A stretch of DNA of 64,000 nucleotides from Streptomyces atroolivaceus. Its GTDB lineage: Bacteria > Actinomycetota > Actinomycetes > Streptomycetales > Streptomycetaceae. The notes under the pieces were generated by a model. It was not told the origin of the DNA, did no database searches, and saw only the letters and a list, made by a program, of their open reading frames with translations. A program made the position numbers and the translations under genes. Shown one piece after another: positions 29,194 through 38,270 of the stretch. Location of the stretch: the NCBI RefSeq assembly GCF_000717025.1, contig NZ_JNXG01000009.1:248001-312000 (forward strand). Direction: 5' to 3'. Within the stretch, counting starts at the first letter, position 1; each line of letters starts with the position of its first letter.

Positions 29194-30933
29194 TCACGAC
29201 ACCGGCCCGCAGAACTGTGCGGGCACCCGCACATCGCCGGCCGCCCGAGATGAAGGCGGAGGACAGGGGCTGGCGCCGCCCTCAGGGATGTCGACCACCT
29301 CGACCGTCACCCCACGTGCTGCAAGTGCCTTCGCGGTCTGGGCCATGGTGATCTGCGAGAAGCCGAATACGGACTCCGGAGTGAGGCCGTCGCGATTCTT
29401 GAGCTGCATCGCCAGGACGATCCGCCGCGGCGTGTAGTCCTCCGGAAGTACCAGCGCTCCGCCGCTCAGCCGCCCCACCTTCGCGGTGAAGTCCGCCCGG
29501 ACCTGAGGGGACTCCTGGAGCAGTTCCACCGCCACCCTGGCCTGGCTGAAGAGATGGCTCAGCGGGCCGGATCCCCCCGCGCGCTTGACGAGGATCAGGG
29601 TGCCGTCCGGAGTGAGGAGGTCGCAGATCTCGACCTGGTCCCGTGGGCGAAGCGGGTTGGGGACGTTCTTGGTGTCGAGACAGAGCCAGCCAGGCCGGTC
29701 ATCGGCCACCCTGTTGTTGTAGGTGTTCTCGGTCTCCCCGTCCGACCAGGACGGAAGGGACACGGACGGGGTGGGCGAGAACAGGGCTCGTACTGTGGCA
29801 CGGCATTCCTCTACGTAGGCGGCTCCTGCCTCGTACCACTCGCCTTCCATCAGGAAGAACCGCTTGGGGCCGAGTGACATGCTGGTCTCCAGCCAGCTCA
29901 ACGCGCTGGTGACGGCGAGCGTGTCGGTGACTCCCGCGCGACGGTCCCTGGCCAGCGTCACTGTTCCGTCGCGCAGCGCCTTGAGGCGTCGGCCGGGGGG
30001 CGCCAGTCGCGCCCGGGTGAGCGTGTAACCGAGGTCGAAGTCGCCGGAGACCAGGGCGCCCGGACTGTTGATCTGCGTCCGATACGTCGTGGCGTCCCCG
30101 TACGCCACGTGGTGTTCGGAGGGGACGGAGACGGAGACGAGCGCCTCGGCGCGCCCGCCGAGGCGCTCGTCGAAGCCCTGATCGAGTTCGTCGAGAGTCA
30201 TCGTGTCGGTGACCGGAACGATGTGGTCGACGAACTCCAGCTCCTGGTGCGGGATGTCCTCACGGCAGATCCTCGCGATCGTACGCAGGTCGGAGATCAA
30301 GGCATCGGGCTCGACGCCGAGAGCGATCCTCAGTCCGCAGCCTCCCTGGGCGCTGACCGCCCTTCCACGCTTGTAACGCGACCGGGTGAGTGGCAGGTCG
30401 TCGAGGTAGCCGCCGAGACTTCGCACGATGCGGGAGTGATCACGAATGCCCAGCAGCGGAACCGGAGCACCTCCCGGAACCAGCGAGATGTCGGTGCGCG
30501 CCCGCCCGAGTGACCTCGATACGGCGCCGCGGATCATGTTCGGGTCCATCTGGCGGATGGCGAAGGAGAGACCGAACCGCTTGTCCTTGAGGTGCTCGGG
30601 GATCAGCCGGTACCCCTGGTCGCAGCCTATGGCGTACACCGCGTCATCGACGGCGAGCAGGAGCAAGGCAGCGGTACGGCGGACGCTCTCGCTGACCGTG
30701 ATGCCGGTGGTGCGTGACATGGAGCCGCACCAAGGGGCCTCGGCGCGTTCCATTCCGCAGGTGATGTACACGGCTGGAGTGTTCAGCACCTCGGGTGCAT
30801 GCAACTCAGCGCCAAGTCCGTCCAGGAGCGCAAGGTCGAGGGCGGACAGTATGGCCTCCTCGGTGGGGGCGACACCGGACAGTCGGTACACGGTGCGAAC
30901 CGCGGTGTGCGAGGTCAAGAGGGTTGCCTCCAT
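29194..30933 (-). CDS. DUF6119/TIGR04141-like protein
   Basis: A 579-residue soluble protein. It resembles the sporadically distributed TIGR04141 (DUF6119) family, whose members often sit in defence islands; the clearest segment is KRFFLMEGEWYEAGAAYVEEC, followed by PDGTLILVKRAGGSGPLSHLFSQARVA-type sequence. The molecular function is not known. The start ATG (MEATLLTSHTA) has no strong ribosome binding site, but a near-consensus promoter lies upstream. It is divergent from the HTH-methylase gene and shares a 140-base control region with it, suggesting a functional pair. Confidence 0.6.
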   Translation of the reverse strand: MEATLLTSHTAVRTVYRLSGVAPTEEAILSALDLALLDGLGAELHAPEVLNTPAVYITCGMERAEAPWCGSMSRTTGITVSESVRRTAALLLLAVDDAVYAIGCDQGYRLIPEHLKDKRFGLSFAIRQMDPNMIRGAVSRSLGRARTDISLVPGGAPVPLLGIRDHSRIVRSLGGYLDDLPLTRSRYKRGRAVSAQGGCGLRIALGVEPDALISDLRTIARICREDIPHQELEFVDHIVPVTDTMTLDELDQGFDERLGGRAEALVSVSVPSEHHVAYGDATTYRTQINSPGALVSGDFDLGYTLTRARLAPPGRRLKALRDGTVTLARDRRAGVTDTLAVTSALSWLETSMSLGPKRFFLMEGEWYEAGAAYVEECRATVRALFSPTPSVSLPSWSDGETENTYNNRVADDRPGWLCLDTKNVPNPLRPRDQVEICDLLTPDGTLILVKRAGGSGPLSHLFSQARVAVELLQESPQVRADFTAKVGRLSGGALVLPEDYTPRRIVLAMQLKNRDGLTPESVFGFSQITMAQTAKALAARGVTVEVVDIPEGGASPCPPPSSRAAGDVRVPAQFCGPVS

Positions 30934-30998
30934 GGAGGGCAGGGGCTGCGGCGCGGGTCGAGGCGCACCGATTCAGCGCGGGATCGGTACACGGATCC

Positions 30999-31031
30999 AT
31001 AATGTTGCAGAGTGTGTACGTTGTCAACGTA
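30999..31031. promoter_or_regulatory. Strong leftward promoter with palindromic operator
   Basis: On the minus strand, -35 TTGACA (complement of 31022-31027) and -10 CATTAT (complement of 30999-31004) are 17 bases apart, pointing at the DUF6119-like gene. The perfect palindrome TACGTTGTCAACGTA (31017-31031) covers the -35 and also lies 43 bases before the methylase start. It is a likely operator for autoregulation, possibly by the HTH-methylase itself. Confidence 0.65.
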
Positions 31032-31073
31032 GTCACTCTAGAGGGTGATGGGATATCCGTGTACGCTGGGGTC

Positions 31074-32726
31074 ATGACGGACACTGCCGCTTCATCGGTC
31101 GGACCACTGGTCACCGGCGCCGAGATCGCTCGGCTGGCCGGCGTAACCCGAGCTGCTGTTTCCAACTGGCGTCGGCGCTACGGCGACTTCCCCACGCCCG
31201 TAGGAGGTGGCGCGAACAGCCCGCTCTACGCGCTGGCGGAAGTCCAGGAGTGGCTGGACAAGCAGCGCAAGGGGCAAGAGGTCTCGCCCGAGGTCGAGTT
31301 GTGGCAGGCCATGCGTGCCGTGTACGGGGAGCAGATGATCGCCGGCCTGGCGCAAGTCGCCGAGGTGCTCGCCGGTGAAGCGGGATCCGAAGTACCTGAG
31401 GGCATCGCCACCCGCGTACAAGGGCTCGTCCGTGGCGAACCAACTGCCGATGTCGTGAACGGACTGGCCGAGCGGTTCATGGACTCCGCCCGGCGTGCAG
31501 GTTCCGATCAGGTGACATCGGAGCGGGTGGTGCGCGCGGTGCGCCACTTCGCTCCCCGACTTGCACCCGACGCCGCAGTCTTCGATCCCGCCTGCGGAAT
31601 CGGTGTGTTGCTCCTGTCCGTCGCCCCTGCGGCCACGCGGTGCCACGGCCAGGAGCTGGATGTCGACAGTGCCCGATTCGCGCAGCTCCGCGCGGACCTG
31701 CTGGGGCGTTCAGACGTGCACATCGTGGCCGGTGACTCGCTGCGGGCGGACGTATGGCCAGACCTCAAGGTCGACCTGGTCGTCTGCGACCCTCCGTCCG
31801 GCGTGACCGAGTGGGGGAGAGAGGAACTGCTACTCGACTCCCGTTGGGACCTCGGTACCCCGTCCAAGGCCGAGGGCGAGCTCGCCTGGCTCCAGCACGC
31901 CTACGCACATACCGCGCCAGGGGGCCACGTTCTCATGGTCATGCCTGCTTCTGTCGCCTATCGCAGGGCTGGCCGCCGCATCCGGGCGGAGCTCGTACGC
32001 AGGGGCATCGTGCGCCAGGTTGTCGCTCTGCCGCCTGGCACAGCGACCTCGCACGCCCTGCCCGTCCATCTATGGTGCCTGGAAAGACCCGAGCACACAG
32101 GAGCCGCTGACACCCACCGCACCGTGCGCATGGTCGACCTGACGGACAACAGCCCCGACGGGGATCTGAAACCGCGCAGGGACCAGGTGGCCGACGTCCC
32201 CCTCATCGAACTCCTCGATGACACCGTCGACCTCACACCAGGGAGTCATCTCCGGCCCCGGCACCGTGACTACCCCGGTGAGTACGCTGCTCTGCGCAAG
32301 GAACTGGAGAACCAGATCCGGCGGCTGGCCGCCCTGCCGCCCGTGCTCTCCGCAGGTGACGGGCCGGGCTCGCTGGACGGTGCCACCACCAGCGTCGCGG
32401 ATCTCGCACGTGCGGGACTCGTGACCTACGAGGGGCAGGAGCCGGTCTCGGCCAGCGACCAGCTCGACACGGACTATCTGCAAGGTTTCCTGCGCAGCTC
32501 CGCCAACGCCCGCAGGACCACGAGCGCGAGCGGGACCTACCGCTTCGACGGCAAGGGTGCACGCATCCCCCGCATGGGCATCGACGATCAGCGCCGGTAC
32601 GGCTCCGCCTTTCGGACCCTGACCGCGTTCGAGGAAGGCATGCGCAAGGTCGACGAGCTGAGTCGCCAACTCGCGGAGGTCGCCCGGGACGGACTCGCGA
32701 CGGGCGCCCTGGCACCGGAGGAGTGA
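31074..32726 (+). CDS. HTH-fused N6-adenine DNA methylase (HsdM-like)
   Basis: A 550-residue protein. The N-terminus is a MerR/AlpA-like helix-turn-helix (TGAEIARLAGVTRAAVSNWRRR). The core is an HsdM-type methyltransferase with SAM motif FDPACGIGVLLL near residue 170 and the catalytic motif as CDPPSG (Asp239), in place of the usual NPPF/Y of type I enzymes. The C-terminal third could serve as specificity region; no separate HsdS gene is present. The variant catalytic motif means activity is uncertain: it could be a methylase, a SAM-binding regulator or both. It converges with the uvrD-mcrC-mcrB operon, whose McrBC part may read its methyl mark or an invader's. Confidence 0.75.
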   Translation: MTDTAASSVGPLVTGAEIARLAGVTRAAVSNWRRRYGDFPTPVGGGANSPLYALAEVQEWLDKQRKGQEVSPEVELWQAMRAVYGEQMIAGLAQVAEVLAGEAGSEVPEGIATRVQGLVRGEPTADVVNGLAERFMDSARRAGSDQVTSERVVRAVRHFAPRLAPDAAVFDPACGIGVLLLSVAPAATRCHGQELDVDSARFAQLRADLLGRSDVHIVAGDSLRADVWPDLKVDLVVCDPPSGVTEWGREELLLDSRWDLGTPSKAEGELAWLQHAYAHTAPGGHVLMVMPASVAYRRAGRRIRAELVRRGIVRQVVALPPGTATSHALPVHLWCLERPEHTGAADTHRTVRMVDLTDNSPDGDLKPRRDQVADVPLIELLDDTVDLTPGSHLRPRHRDYPGEYAALRKELENQIRRLAALPPVLSAGDGPGSLDGATTSVADLARAGLVTYEGQEPVSASDQLDTDYLQGFLRSSANARRTTSASGTYRFDGKGARIPRMGIDDQRRYGSAFRTLTAFEEGMRKVDELSRQLAEVARDGLATGALAPEE

Positions 32727-32741
32727 CCATGCGCCCATGCG

Positions 32742-32772
32742 CCTGCGCGCCCGAGTAACGATTACGCGCAGG
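32742..32772. terminator. Possible convergent terminator
   Basis: An 8-bp stem CCTGCGCG / CGCGCAGG with a 15-base loop lies in the 68-base gap between the converging methylase and UvrD genes. Confidence 0.35.
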
Positions 32773-32794
32773 AGCGGGGGGATCGCGGAATCGC

Positions 32795-34930
32795 TCAGGT
32801 GGTGTTCGGAAGGAACGGGCTCGCGGCCCCGCTCCATGTCACGCTCAGGATTTCACGGGCTCGTGTGCACGCGACGAAGAGCAGGCACCGCTCCCGGAGC
32901 AGGTCGGCTTCGTGCTGGAGCGGATCAGCCTCACGTGGGGTGATCTCACGGGCGAAGGGCACGCTGCCCTCGGCAGCTCCGAGCACGGCCACGGCCCGGA
33001 ATTCCAGCCCCTTCATCGCGTGCATCGTCGCCAGCCGTACACCCTCGGCCTGCCGTGCGGCCTGACCTCTGATCCGAAGTACCGGGATGCCGGCGGCCTT
33101 AAGCTTGTCCTCGGCGGCATCCAGGAAGAGGTTGAAGCGGGCACACACGCCGATCTCGTGTGGTGCCAGTCCCGCGTCGAGCAGTGCTCGGACCCGATCC
33201 ACGAGGCTCTCGGCCTCTTCCTGCCGGGTGGCGTGCCCCTGGACCTGAGGGCTGCGCCCGTGGAGCAGCGAGCGGTACCCGGCCAGCGAGTCCGTTCCCT
33301 CACCCTCCAGTGTGTCGACGGAAACAGGAGTGAGCAGCCGGGCGGACCAGGCGAGGATCTCTTCCGTGGAACGGTAGTTGACGCGCAGTCGGAAGCTCCG
33401 GCCGGTCGTGGTGACTCCCAGGGAACCGAGGGACACCCGGGAGTCGTAGATCCGCTGATGCGGATCTCCGGTGACGAACATGTCGTCCGGACCGGGGGAG
33501 ACCGCAGCGCGCAGCACACGCCACTGCGCTGGATGGAGGTCCTGCGCCTCGTCGACCACGACATGGGCGTACGGGGCCTGCCGGCCGCCGAGGAGATCGG
33601 CCGCACGCGCGCAGACCCGCAGGTGTGTGGTCGCACCGCGATCCCGCAGGAACTGTTCGAAGCGCTGCACGCCGCTCCACACCTCGCGCCGGCGCGCGGG
33701 GCCGAGGCCGGTGCCCCGGCCCCGGCGGCTCGCGGCGAGGTAGGCGTCCATGTCGCGGAGGTCCTGGCCGAGGACGACGTGGCGGTACTCCTGGGCCAGG
33801 AAGCGAGCGGTGCAGGTCAGGCCGAGCTGTTTGACCGCCTTCTCCCACAACTGGCGCTGGTCCCGGTCCCCGATCGGTTTGGGGGCGGTGGCGGATTCGG
33901 TGCGGACCACGCCGTTGGCGAACGCGTCGACGGTGGTCACATCCACGCGCCGCAGCAGCGCCTCGTCCTCGTCGAGGAGCAGGCCGAGCACGTCCCGCAG
34001 GCCCGCGGCGAGTGCGTTCGTGTACGTGGTGAGCAGGATTCGGCCGTCGTCGGAGCGGCCGAGCAGGTGCTTGACCCGGTGCAGGGCGGCCACGGTCTTG
34101 CCGGTGCCGGGGCCGCCGGTGACCTGGACGGGACCGCTGTGCGAGGCACGGTAGGCGACACGGCGCTGGGAGGGGTGCAGGAAGACCCGCCATGCCGCGA
34201 ACGGCTTCTCCAGCATTTCCTCCAGCTCCTGCGCACCGGTGACAAGCCGGATGCGTGCGGAGGTGTTGGCGATCACCGTGGCGAGGTCCTCGACGGGCTC
34301 GGCCGGTGCGTCGGCCGGCCGGCGGACGACCACGACGTCCCGGTAGACCTCTTCCGGGCTGAACCCCTCGGCCAGGTACTGGAGCACCTCCAGCTGGTCC
34401 TCCGGCAGGAGTGTGGCGAACGCGTCCAGTTGCGCCTTGTCCGCCAGCGAACGTGCGGCGCGCAGGACCTGGTCATCGATGCCGAGTTCGCGCAGAGTGC
34501 CGTCGGAGACATCGGCGAACAGCAGCTGGGGAGCGGTGCGTGCCGCTGTCTCGTACAGCGGCGTCAGCTGGTCCAGGGCGACGGCGTCACGCACCTCGAG
34601 GGCCCGGGTGGCGGAGTTCGCGCTGTAGATACGCTTGGCCGCCCAGGTGTAGGCGTCGTTGTGCGGCAGGACATTGACCAGCAGGAACGTGTCACTGCCG
34701 TCATCGGGGGCGAGGACGACGCCCCGCCAGAAGTCGGTGATGCGTATGGTGCGCATCCTCGGGTCCCGGGCGTTCTCCACGGACTCCAGGTGCAGACCCT
34801 TGTCCGCGTTGAGTTCGGCGACACTCAGGGCATGGAATTTCGCCATGGCCTTGCGCACGCCGGTTCGGATCGGCTTCTCCAGGGTGTCGTAGCCGTCCCA
34901 GAAGCTCTGCGTGAAGGCGAGCCGGGGCAT
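32795..34930 (-). CDS. UvrD/Rep-type helicase with RelE-like N-terminal domain
   Basis: A 711-residue fusion. Residues 1-105 (FWDGYDTLEKPIRTGVRKAM; RTIRITDFWRGVVLAP; LLVNVLPHNDAYTWAAKR) look like a RelE/ParE toxin fold. Then come SF1A helicase motifs: Walker A TGGPGTGKT (272-279), VVVDEAQDLHP (DEAQD 460-464), GDPHQRIYD, VNYRSTEEI, MHAMKGLEF and VACTRAREIL. It should translocate on DNA, and the toxin-like domain may supply RNA or DNA targeting or control. It is the last gene of a leftward mcrB-mcrC-uvrD unit (33-base gap after mcrC), so it probably assists the McrBC nuclease. Confidence 0.85.
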   Translation of the reverse strand: MPRLAFTQSFWDGYDTLEKPIRTGVRKAMAKFHALSVAELNADKGLHLESVENARDPRMRTIRITDFWRGVVLAPDDGSDTFLLVNVLPHNDAYTWAAKRIYSANSATRALEVRDAVALDQLTPLYETAARTAPQLLFADVSDGTLRELGIDDQVLRAARSLADKAQLDAFATLLPEDQLEVLQYLAEGFSPEEVYRDVVVVRRPADAPAEPVEDLATVIANTSARIRLVTGAQELEEMLEKPFAAWRVFLHPSQRRVAYRASHSGPVQVTGGPGTGKTVAALHRVKHLLGRSDDGRILLTTYTNALAAGLRDVLGLLLDEDEALLRRVDVTTVDAFANGVVRTESATAPKPIGDRDQRQLWEKAVKQLGLTCTARFLAQEYRHVVLGQDLRDMDAYLAASRRGRGTGLGPARRREVWSGVQRFEQFLRDRGATTHLRVCARAADLLGGRQAPYAHVVVDEAQDLHPAQWRVLRAAVSPGPDDMFVTGDPHQRIYDSRVSLGSLGVTTTGRSFRLRVNYRSTEEILAWSARLLTPVSVDTLEGEGTDSLAGYRSLLHGRSPQVQGHATRQEEAESLVDRVRALLDAGLAPHEIGVCARFNLFLDAAEDKLKAAGIPVLRIRGQAARQAEGVRLATMHAMKGLEFRAVAVLGAAEGSVPFAREITPREADPLQHEADLLRERCLLFVACTRAREILSVTWSGAASPFLPNTT

Positions 34931-34963
34931 GGGTTTCTTCCTTTCCGCCGCACGGATTCATGA

Positions 34964-36250
34964 TCACGGGTTGGAGGGGTCTCTGCCCAGCCGCGAGGCG
35001 ATCTGCTCCACGGATGCGAGAAGCCGTCCCGGTTCGTGGGCGAGATCGAGGCTGTGCTGATGGAGCCGGATCCCCAGGTCGTCCGGCCCGGTCGCCGTAC
35101 CCTGCACATGGTGTGTGCGCTCAGGCCGCCGCCCGGACGCGTACACCAGATGGGCCTCGCGCAGGCCGAGGACGGTGGCATAGGTGAGCGCCTGGTAGAG
35201 GTCGGCGTTGAGTTGCCCGTCCGCCTTCGCCACTTTGTACTTGGCATCGACGACCGCGACCGGAGTGCGACCGTCACCGTCGCGGACGACGAGGTCGGGG
35301 CGTACGCGGACGAGCCCCGCGCGGTCCAGGTGGTGGGTGTCCTGCAAGTGGGCCGTCAGGCCGCGTCCTCGGAGTGCCTCGCGCAGGGCGGTGGTGACGA
35401 AGTCCTCGAACAGCTTGTTCATGTCGAGGAGAAATCCGTCCACAGCGAGCGGATCGGCCTCCGGGGCCCGGTGCTCCGGTGACATGTCGCGCAACACGGC
35501 CTCGGCGAGCCGCAGCGCCGGCTGGTAACGGAAGTTGAGGCGGGACGGCTGCCAACTCGGCATCTCCTGCCCACGTGTCAGGGCCTGGGCGTCGGCCAGC
35601 CGTACGCGCTGGTGGGCCAGACGCCGCCGGACGACACCGGGTATATCCGGAAGTCGCAGCAACCGCTCGGTGGCGGCGCGCAGGATGCGGTTCTCGGCGA
35701 TGTCGGCGGTGTAGGCGTCGTAGGCGATCTCCACCGGCGGCGTGCGGCCGAAGTGACGCCGGATCTGTTCGGCCTCGCGCAGGCGCCCGCGCACGACCAG
35801 TGCGGACTCCTCCACCCGTCGGTAGCCTTGCAGGACGCCCAGCCTCAAGGCCCGGTCGATCTGACGCTCCACAGCGTGCGCGAGCGCGGGCACGACGTCG
35901 TCGTACACGCCGGTGTCCACGGCGCCCTCGCCGCCCTCACGCCAGGCACGCCCCGGGTCGAGGCTGTACCCGAGAAGGAAGAACAGCCTGGCCACAGGAG
36001 TTTTGGGCATGATGCGTACGACCGGTCCACCGGGCGTACGCACAGCTCCGACCCGACTACCGGCCCTCAGCAGCCAGTGCCCGCTCCGGCCTGGATCGGG
36101 GGTCACGCTCAGGAGGATGCCTGAGGCGGCCAGGGACCGTCCGGTCGCCGCACTCAGCTCCACGGAGACGGCCGGCCCGTACTCACGCAGCGATACCTCG
36201 GCCACGGGAGCGGGTGCCCCTGGCAGGGCGGTACTCGGCACAGTCGTCAC
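34964..36250 (-). CDS. mcrC: McrC-like nuclease subunit of a McrBC restriction system
   Basis: A 428-residue McrC-family protein with the family N-terminal segment (ISLREYGP-type) and, at the C-terminus, a PD-(D/E)xK nuclease: LVRVRPDLVVRD, then VAVVDAKYKVAKADGQLNADLYQALTYA-type core with Asp and the D-x-K pair. It should cut DNA when bound to the McrB ring. The start overlaps the mcrB stop by 4 bases (ATGA), the usual arrangement for the two subunits. Confidence 0.9.
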   Translation of the reverse strand: MTTVPSTALPGAPAPVAEVSLREYGPAVSVELSAATGRSLAASGILLSVTPDPGRSGHWLLRAGSRVGAVRTPGGPVVRIMPKTPVARLFFLLGYSLDPGRAWREGGEGAVDTGVYDDVVPALAHAVERQIDRALRLGVLQGYRRVEESALVVRGRLREAEQIRRHFGRTPPVEIAYDAYTADIAENRILRAATERLLRLPDIPGVVRRRLAHQRVRLADAQALTRGQEMPSWQPSRLNFRYQPALRLAEAVLRDMSPEHRAPEADPLAVDGFLLDMNKLFEDFVTTALREALRGRGLTAHLQDTHHLDRAGLVRVRPDLVVRDGDGRTPVAVVDAKYKVAKADGQLNADLYQALTYATVLGLREAHLVYASGRRPERTHHVQGTATGPDDLGIRLHQHSLDLAHEPGRLLASVEQIASRLGRDPSNP

Positions 36251-38073
36251 GGAAGCCGCTTGCGCAGCGAGTCGAGGCCGTAGCGGCCGGGGACGTCGAG
36301 GCCCTCGCCGTAGTGGTACTCCTCCAGCAGCGGCAGGATCTTGGTACGCCAGGTCCTTGCGAGGCCGCCGTCACGATACACGCCCGGCTTCATCAGATAC
36401 GAGGGCCCGATGGCGAAGTCGGCGTCCTGGATCAGCGCGTTGAGCGCGTCCAGAAGGCGTGCAGGCTCCTGGTCCCGGCCCTCCCGCCGTAGCCAGCGGG
36501 CGAGCAGCCCGGCTGTCGGCTCGGCGCGTGGGGACAGCTCCACGAAGGCGAAGCGGCGGCGCATCGCGGCGTCCACGAGGGCGATCGAACGGTCGGCGGT
36601 GTTCATGGTGCCGATGACGAAAAGGTTGGGCGGCAGGGGGAAGTCGTCCCCGGAGTAGGTGAGGCGGACGGACCGGTCCCGGTATTCCAGGAGGAAGTAC
36701 AGCTCGCCGAAAACCTTCGCAAGGTTGGCACGGTTGATCTCGTCGATGATCAGGAAGTGCGGGATGTGCCGGTTGCCCTCACGCGAGGCGAGATCGGCGA
36801 GCTCGCGGAGGGGGCCTGCCGTCAGCCGGAAGGCCACCTCCCTGGTCTCCGGGTCCTCCACTGGACGGAACCCCTCGAAGAAGTCCTCGTAGGCGTACGA
36901 GGGATGGAACTGAACGATCTTGACCTGTTCCGGACCGCCACCGAGGTACTCGGCCAGCTTGAGCGCCAGATAGGTTTTGCCGGTACCCGGTGGGCCGTAG
37001 AAGACCAGTTGCTTCTCGTCGACGAGGAGTTCACGCATCTCCTGCAGCCAGGCGTGGTCATGGACGAGGAGCTCGGTTGCGAGTGCCTCGCTGATCTCCG
37101 GGAGCCACAGCTCCCGTGGCGTCTGCCATTCCATGGCGGACTCCTCGCCGCTGCCGCCGGAAACGGTGGGAGATCCGGGATCGGTCTGCCCGGTGAGGAC
37201 GTCGAGAGCGTCCAGCACGCCGGTGAGGTCCACCACATCGTGCTGGACGGACAGCTTCTGCTGGACCTCCTCCGGAAGCTCCTCGTACGCATGGCTCCCT
37301 GGCAGCCAGGAGACGCTCCTGCGCAGATTGGACAGGCCGCCCGGCGACGAGGTCTGCACCGCCCTTTCGGTGATCCGACCGATGTGGAGTCGCCCGTCGC
37401 CGATGGTGGCCACGGTGTCCCCGGCGCGCATCTGCGTCAGAAAGGCGTGCAGTTCGTCGACAAGACCGCGCTTCTGGCTGTAGGAGGCCGCGCCCTCGTA
37501 GCCGTCCTCCACGAATCGACGCAGTGTGCTTTTCGTCGGATCCGTCTCCTCCAGGGGCGGCAGATGCGCGGCGGCGAGCGAGATGATCCCCTCCTCGAGC
37601 CACAACTGCCGTACCAGGTTGCGCCCGGAGACGTTGGAGCCCCGCACCAGCCAGGCCTTCCGGGGCGCCCGCCAGCCGGTTGACAGGTAGTCGGCGAGCG
37701 GATGTCCTTCTGCGGTACGCCAGGATTCGGGGCCGGACGCGGCGTATCCGTAGACGAGCGCGGCGGCGGCGGACGACGAGTTGCACTCGACGTCCCGTGT
37801 CACCAGCCACCGGTGCGCGGTCTGTGGTTCGCCTCCCACGGGGGGTGCGTCCACGAAGGTGCCGCTCGCCCTCAGGGCCTCGCGGTGACCACGAGCGTGG
37901 TCGCCGAGCCCGGGCCACGCCTCGGCGACCACCAGGGAACCCTCCCGCAGGAGGAACTTGTGCGTCCCGTTGCCACCGAACTCGGCGAGCAGATGCCCTC
38001 GCGCCTCACCGCCGTCCTTGGGCAACTGGACCCGGAACTCGGGTGCACCGGAGAGGAGTTCAGATTGGGACAC
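36247..38073 (-). CDS. mcrB: McrB-like AAA+ motor with PUA/EVE-like recognition region
   Basis: A 608-residue protein. The C-terminal half is an AAA+ motor with Walker A YGPPGTGKTYL (about 360-368), Walker B HFLIIDEINRANL (about 445) and the McrB signature GTMNTADRSIALVD (about 490). Residues of about 205-260 (HAFLTQMRAGDTVATIGDGRLHIGRITE; NLRRSVSWLP) resemble PUA/EVE-like modified-base readers. It probably recognises modified cytosine in invading DNA and drives cutting by McrC. The start is GTG 38073 behind GGAAGG; the frame runs further upstream into the promoter, so the longer form is unlikely. Confidence 0.88.
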   Translation of the reverse strand: MSQSELLSGAPEFRVQLPKDGGEARGHLLAEFGGNGTHKFLLREGSLVVAEAWPGLGDHARGHREALRASGTFVDAPPVGGEPQTAHRWLVTRDVECNSSSAAAALVYGYAASGPESWRTAEGHPLADYLSTGWRAPRKAWLVRGSNVSGRNLVRQLWLEEGIISLAAAHLPPLEETDPTKSTLRRFVEDGYEGAASYSQKRGLVDELHAFLTQMRAGDTVATIGDGRLHIGRITERAVQTSSPGGLSNLRRSVSWLPGSHAYEELPEEVQQKLSVQHDVVDLTGVLDALDVLTGQTDPGSPTVSGGSGEESAMEWQTPRELWLPEISEALATELLVHDHAWLQEMRELLVDEKQLVFYGPPGTGKTYLALKLAEYLGGGPEQVKIVQFHPSYAYEDFFEGFRPVEDPETREVAFRLTAGPLRELADLASREGNRHIPHFLIIDEINRANLAKVFGELYFLLEYRDRSVRLTYSGDDFPLPPNLFVIGTMNTADRSIALVDAAMRRRFAFVELSPRAEPTAGLLARWLRREGRDQEPARLLDALNALIQDADFAIGPSYLMKPGVYRDGGLARTWRTKILPLLEEYHYGEGLDVPGRYGLDSLRKRLP

Positions 38074-38111
38074 GGCGACCTTCCGAAACCTGCGCGAGGC
38101 CTGCAACGACC

Positions 38112-38139
38112 CTCTTACCCTACCTGTTGACGTCGTCAA
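38112..38139 (-). promoter_or_regulatory. Leftward promoter of the mcrBC operon with dyad
   Basis: On the minus strand, -35 TTGACG (complement of 38134-38139) and -10 TAAGAG (complement of 38112-38117) are 16 bases apart. TTGACGTCGTCAA (38127-38139) is a dyad with 6-base arms over the -35, echoing the layout of the promoter at 30999-31031. Confidence 0.55.
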
Positions 38140-38177
38140 GTGACCGCAACAAGCGACTGATGATCAAGGTGAACGCG

Positions 38178-38207
38178 TTGACGGTGTAAACGTGTCGGCT
38201 CTAGAGT
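38178..38207 (+). promoter_or_regulatory. Rightward promoter of the sigma-drmAB operon
   Basis: -35 TTGACG (38178-38183) and -10 TAGAGT (38202-38207), 18-base spacer, pointing to the sigma-like gene at 38271. Confidence 0.55.
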
Positions 38208-38270
38208 CTGTTTGTGCCCGGCCGAGTCATTTCGGAAGGTCGGTGCTCAAGCGCTCAGGTGGGGGGCACT

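Noticed and set aside
38074..38139. A longer McrB starting at TTG 38139
   Set aside because: The extra 22 residues overlap the predicted promoter, while GTG 38073 has a clear GGAAGG site.
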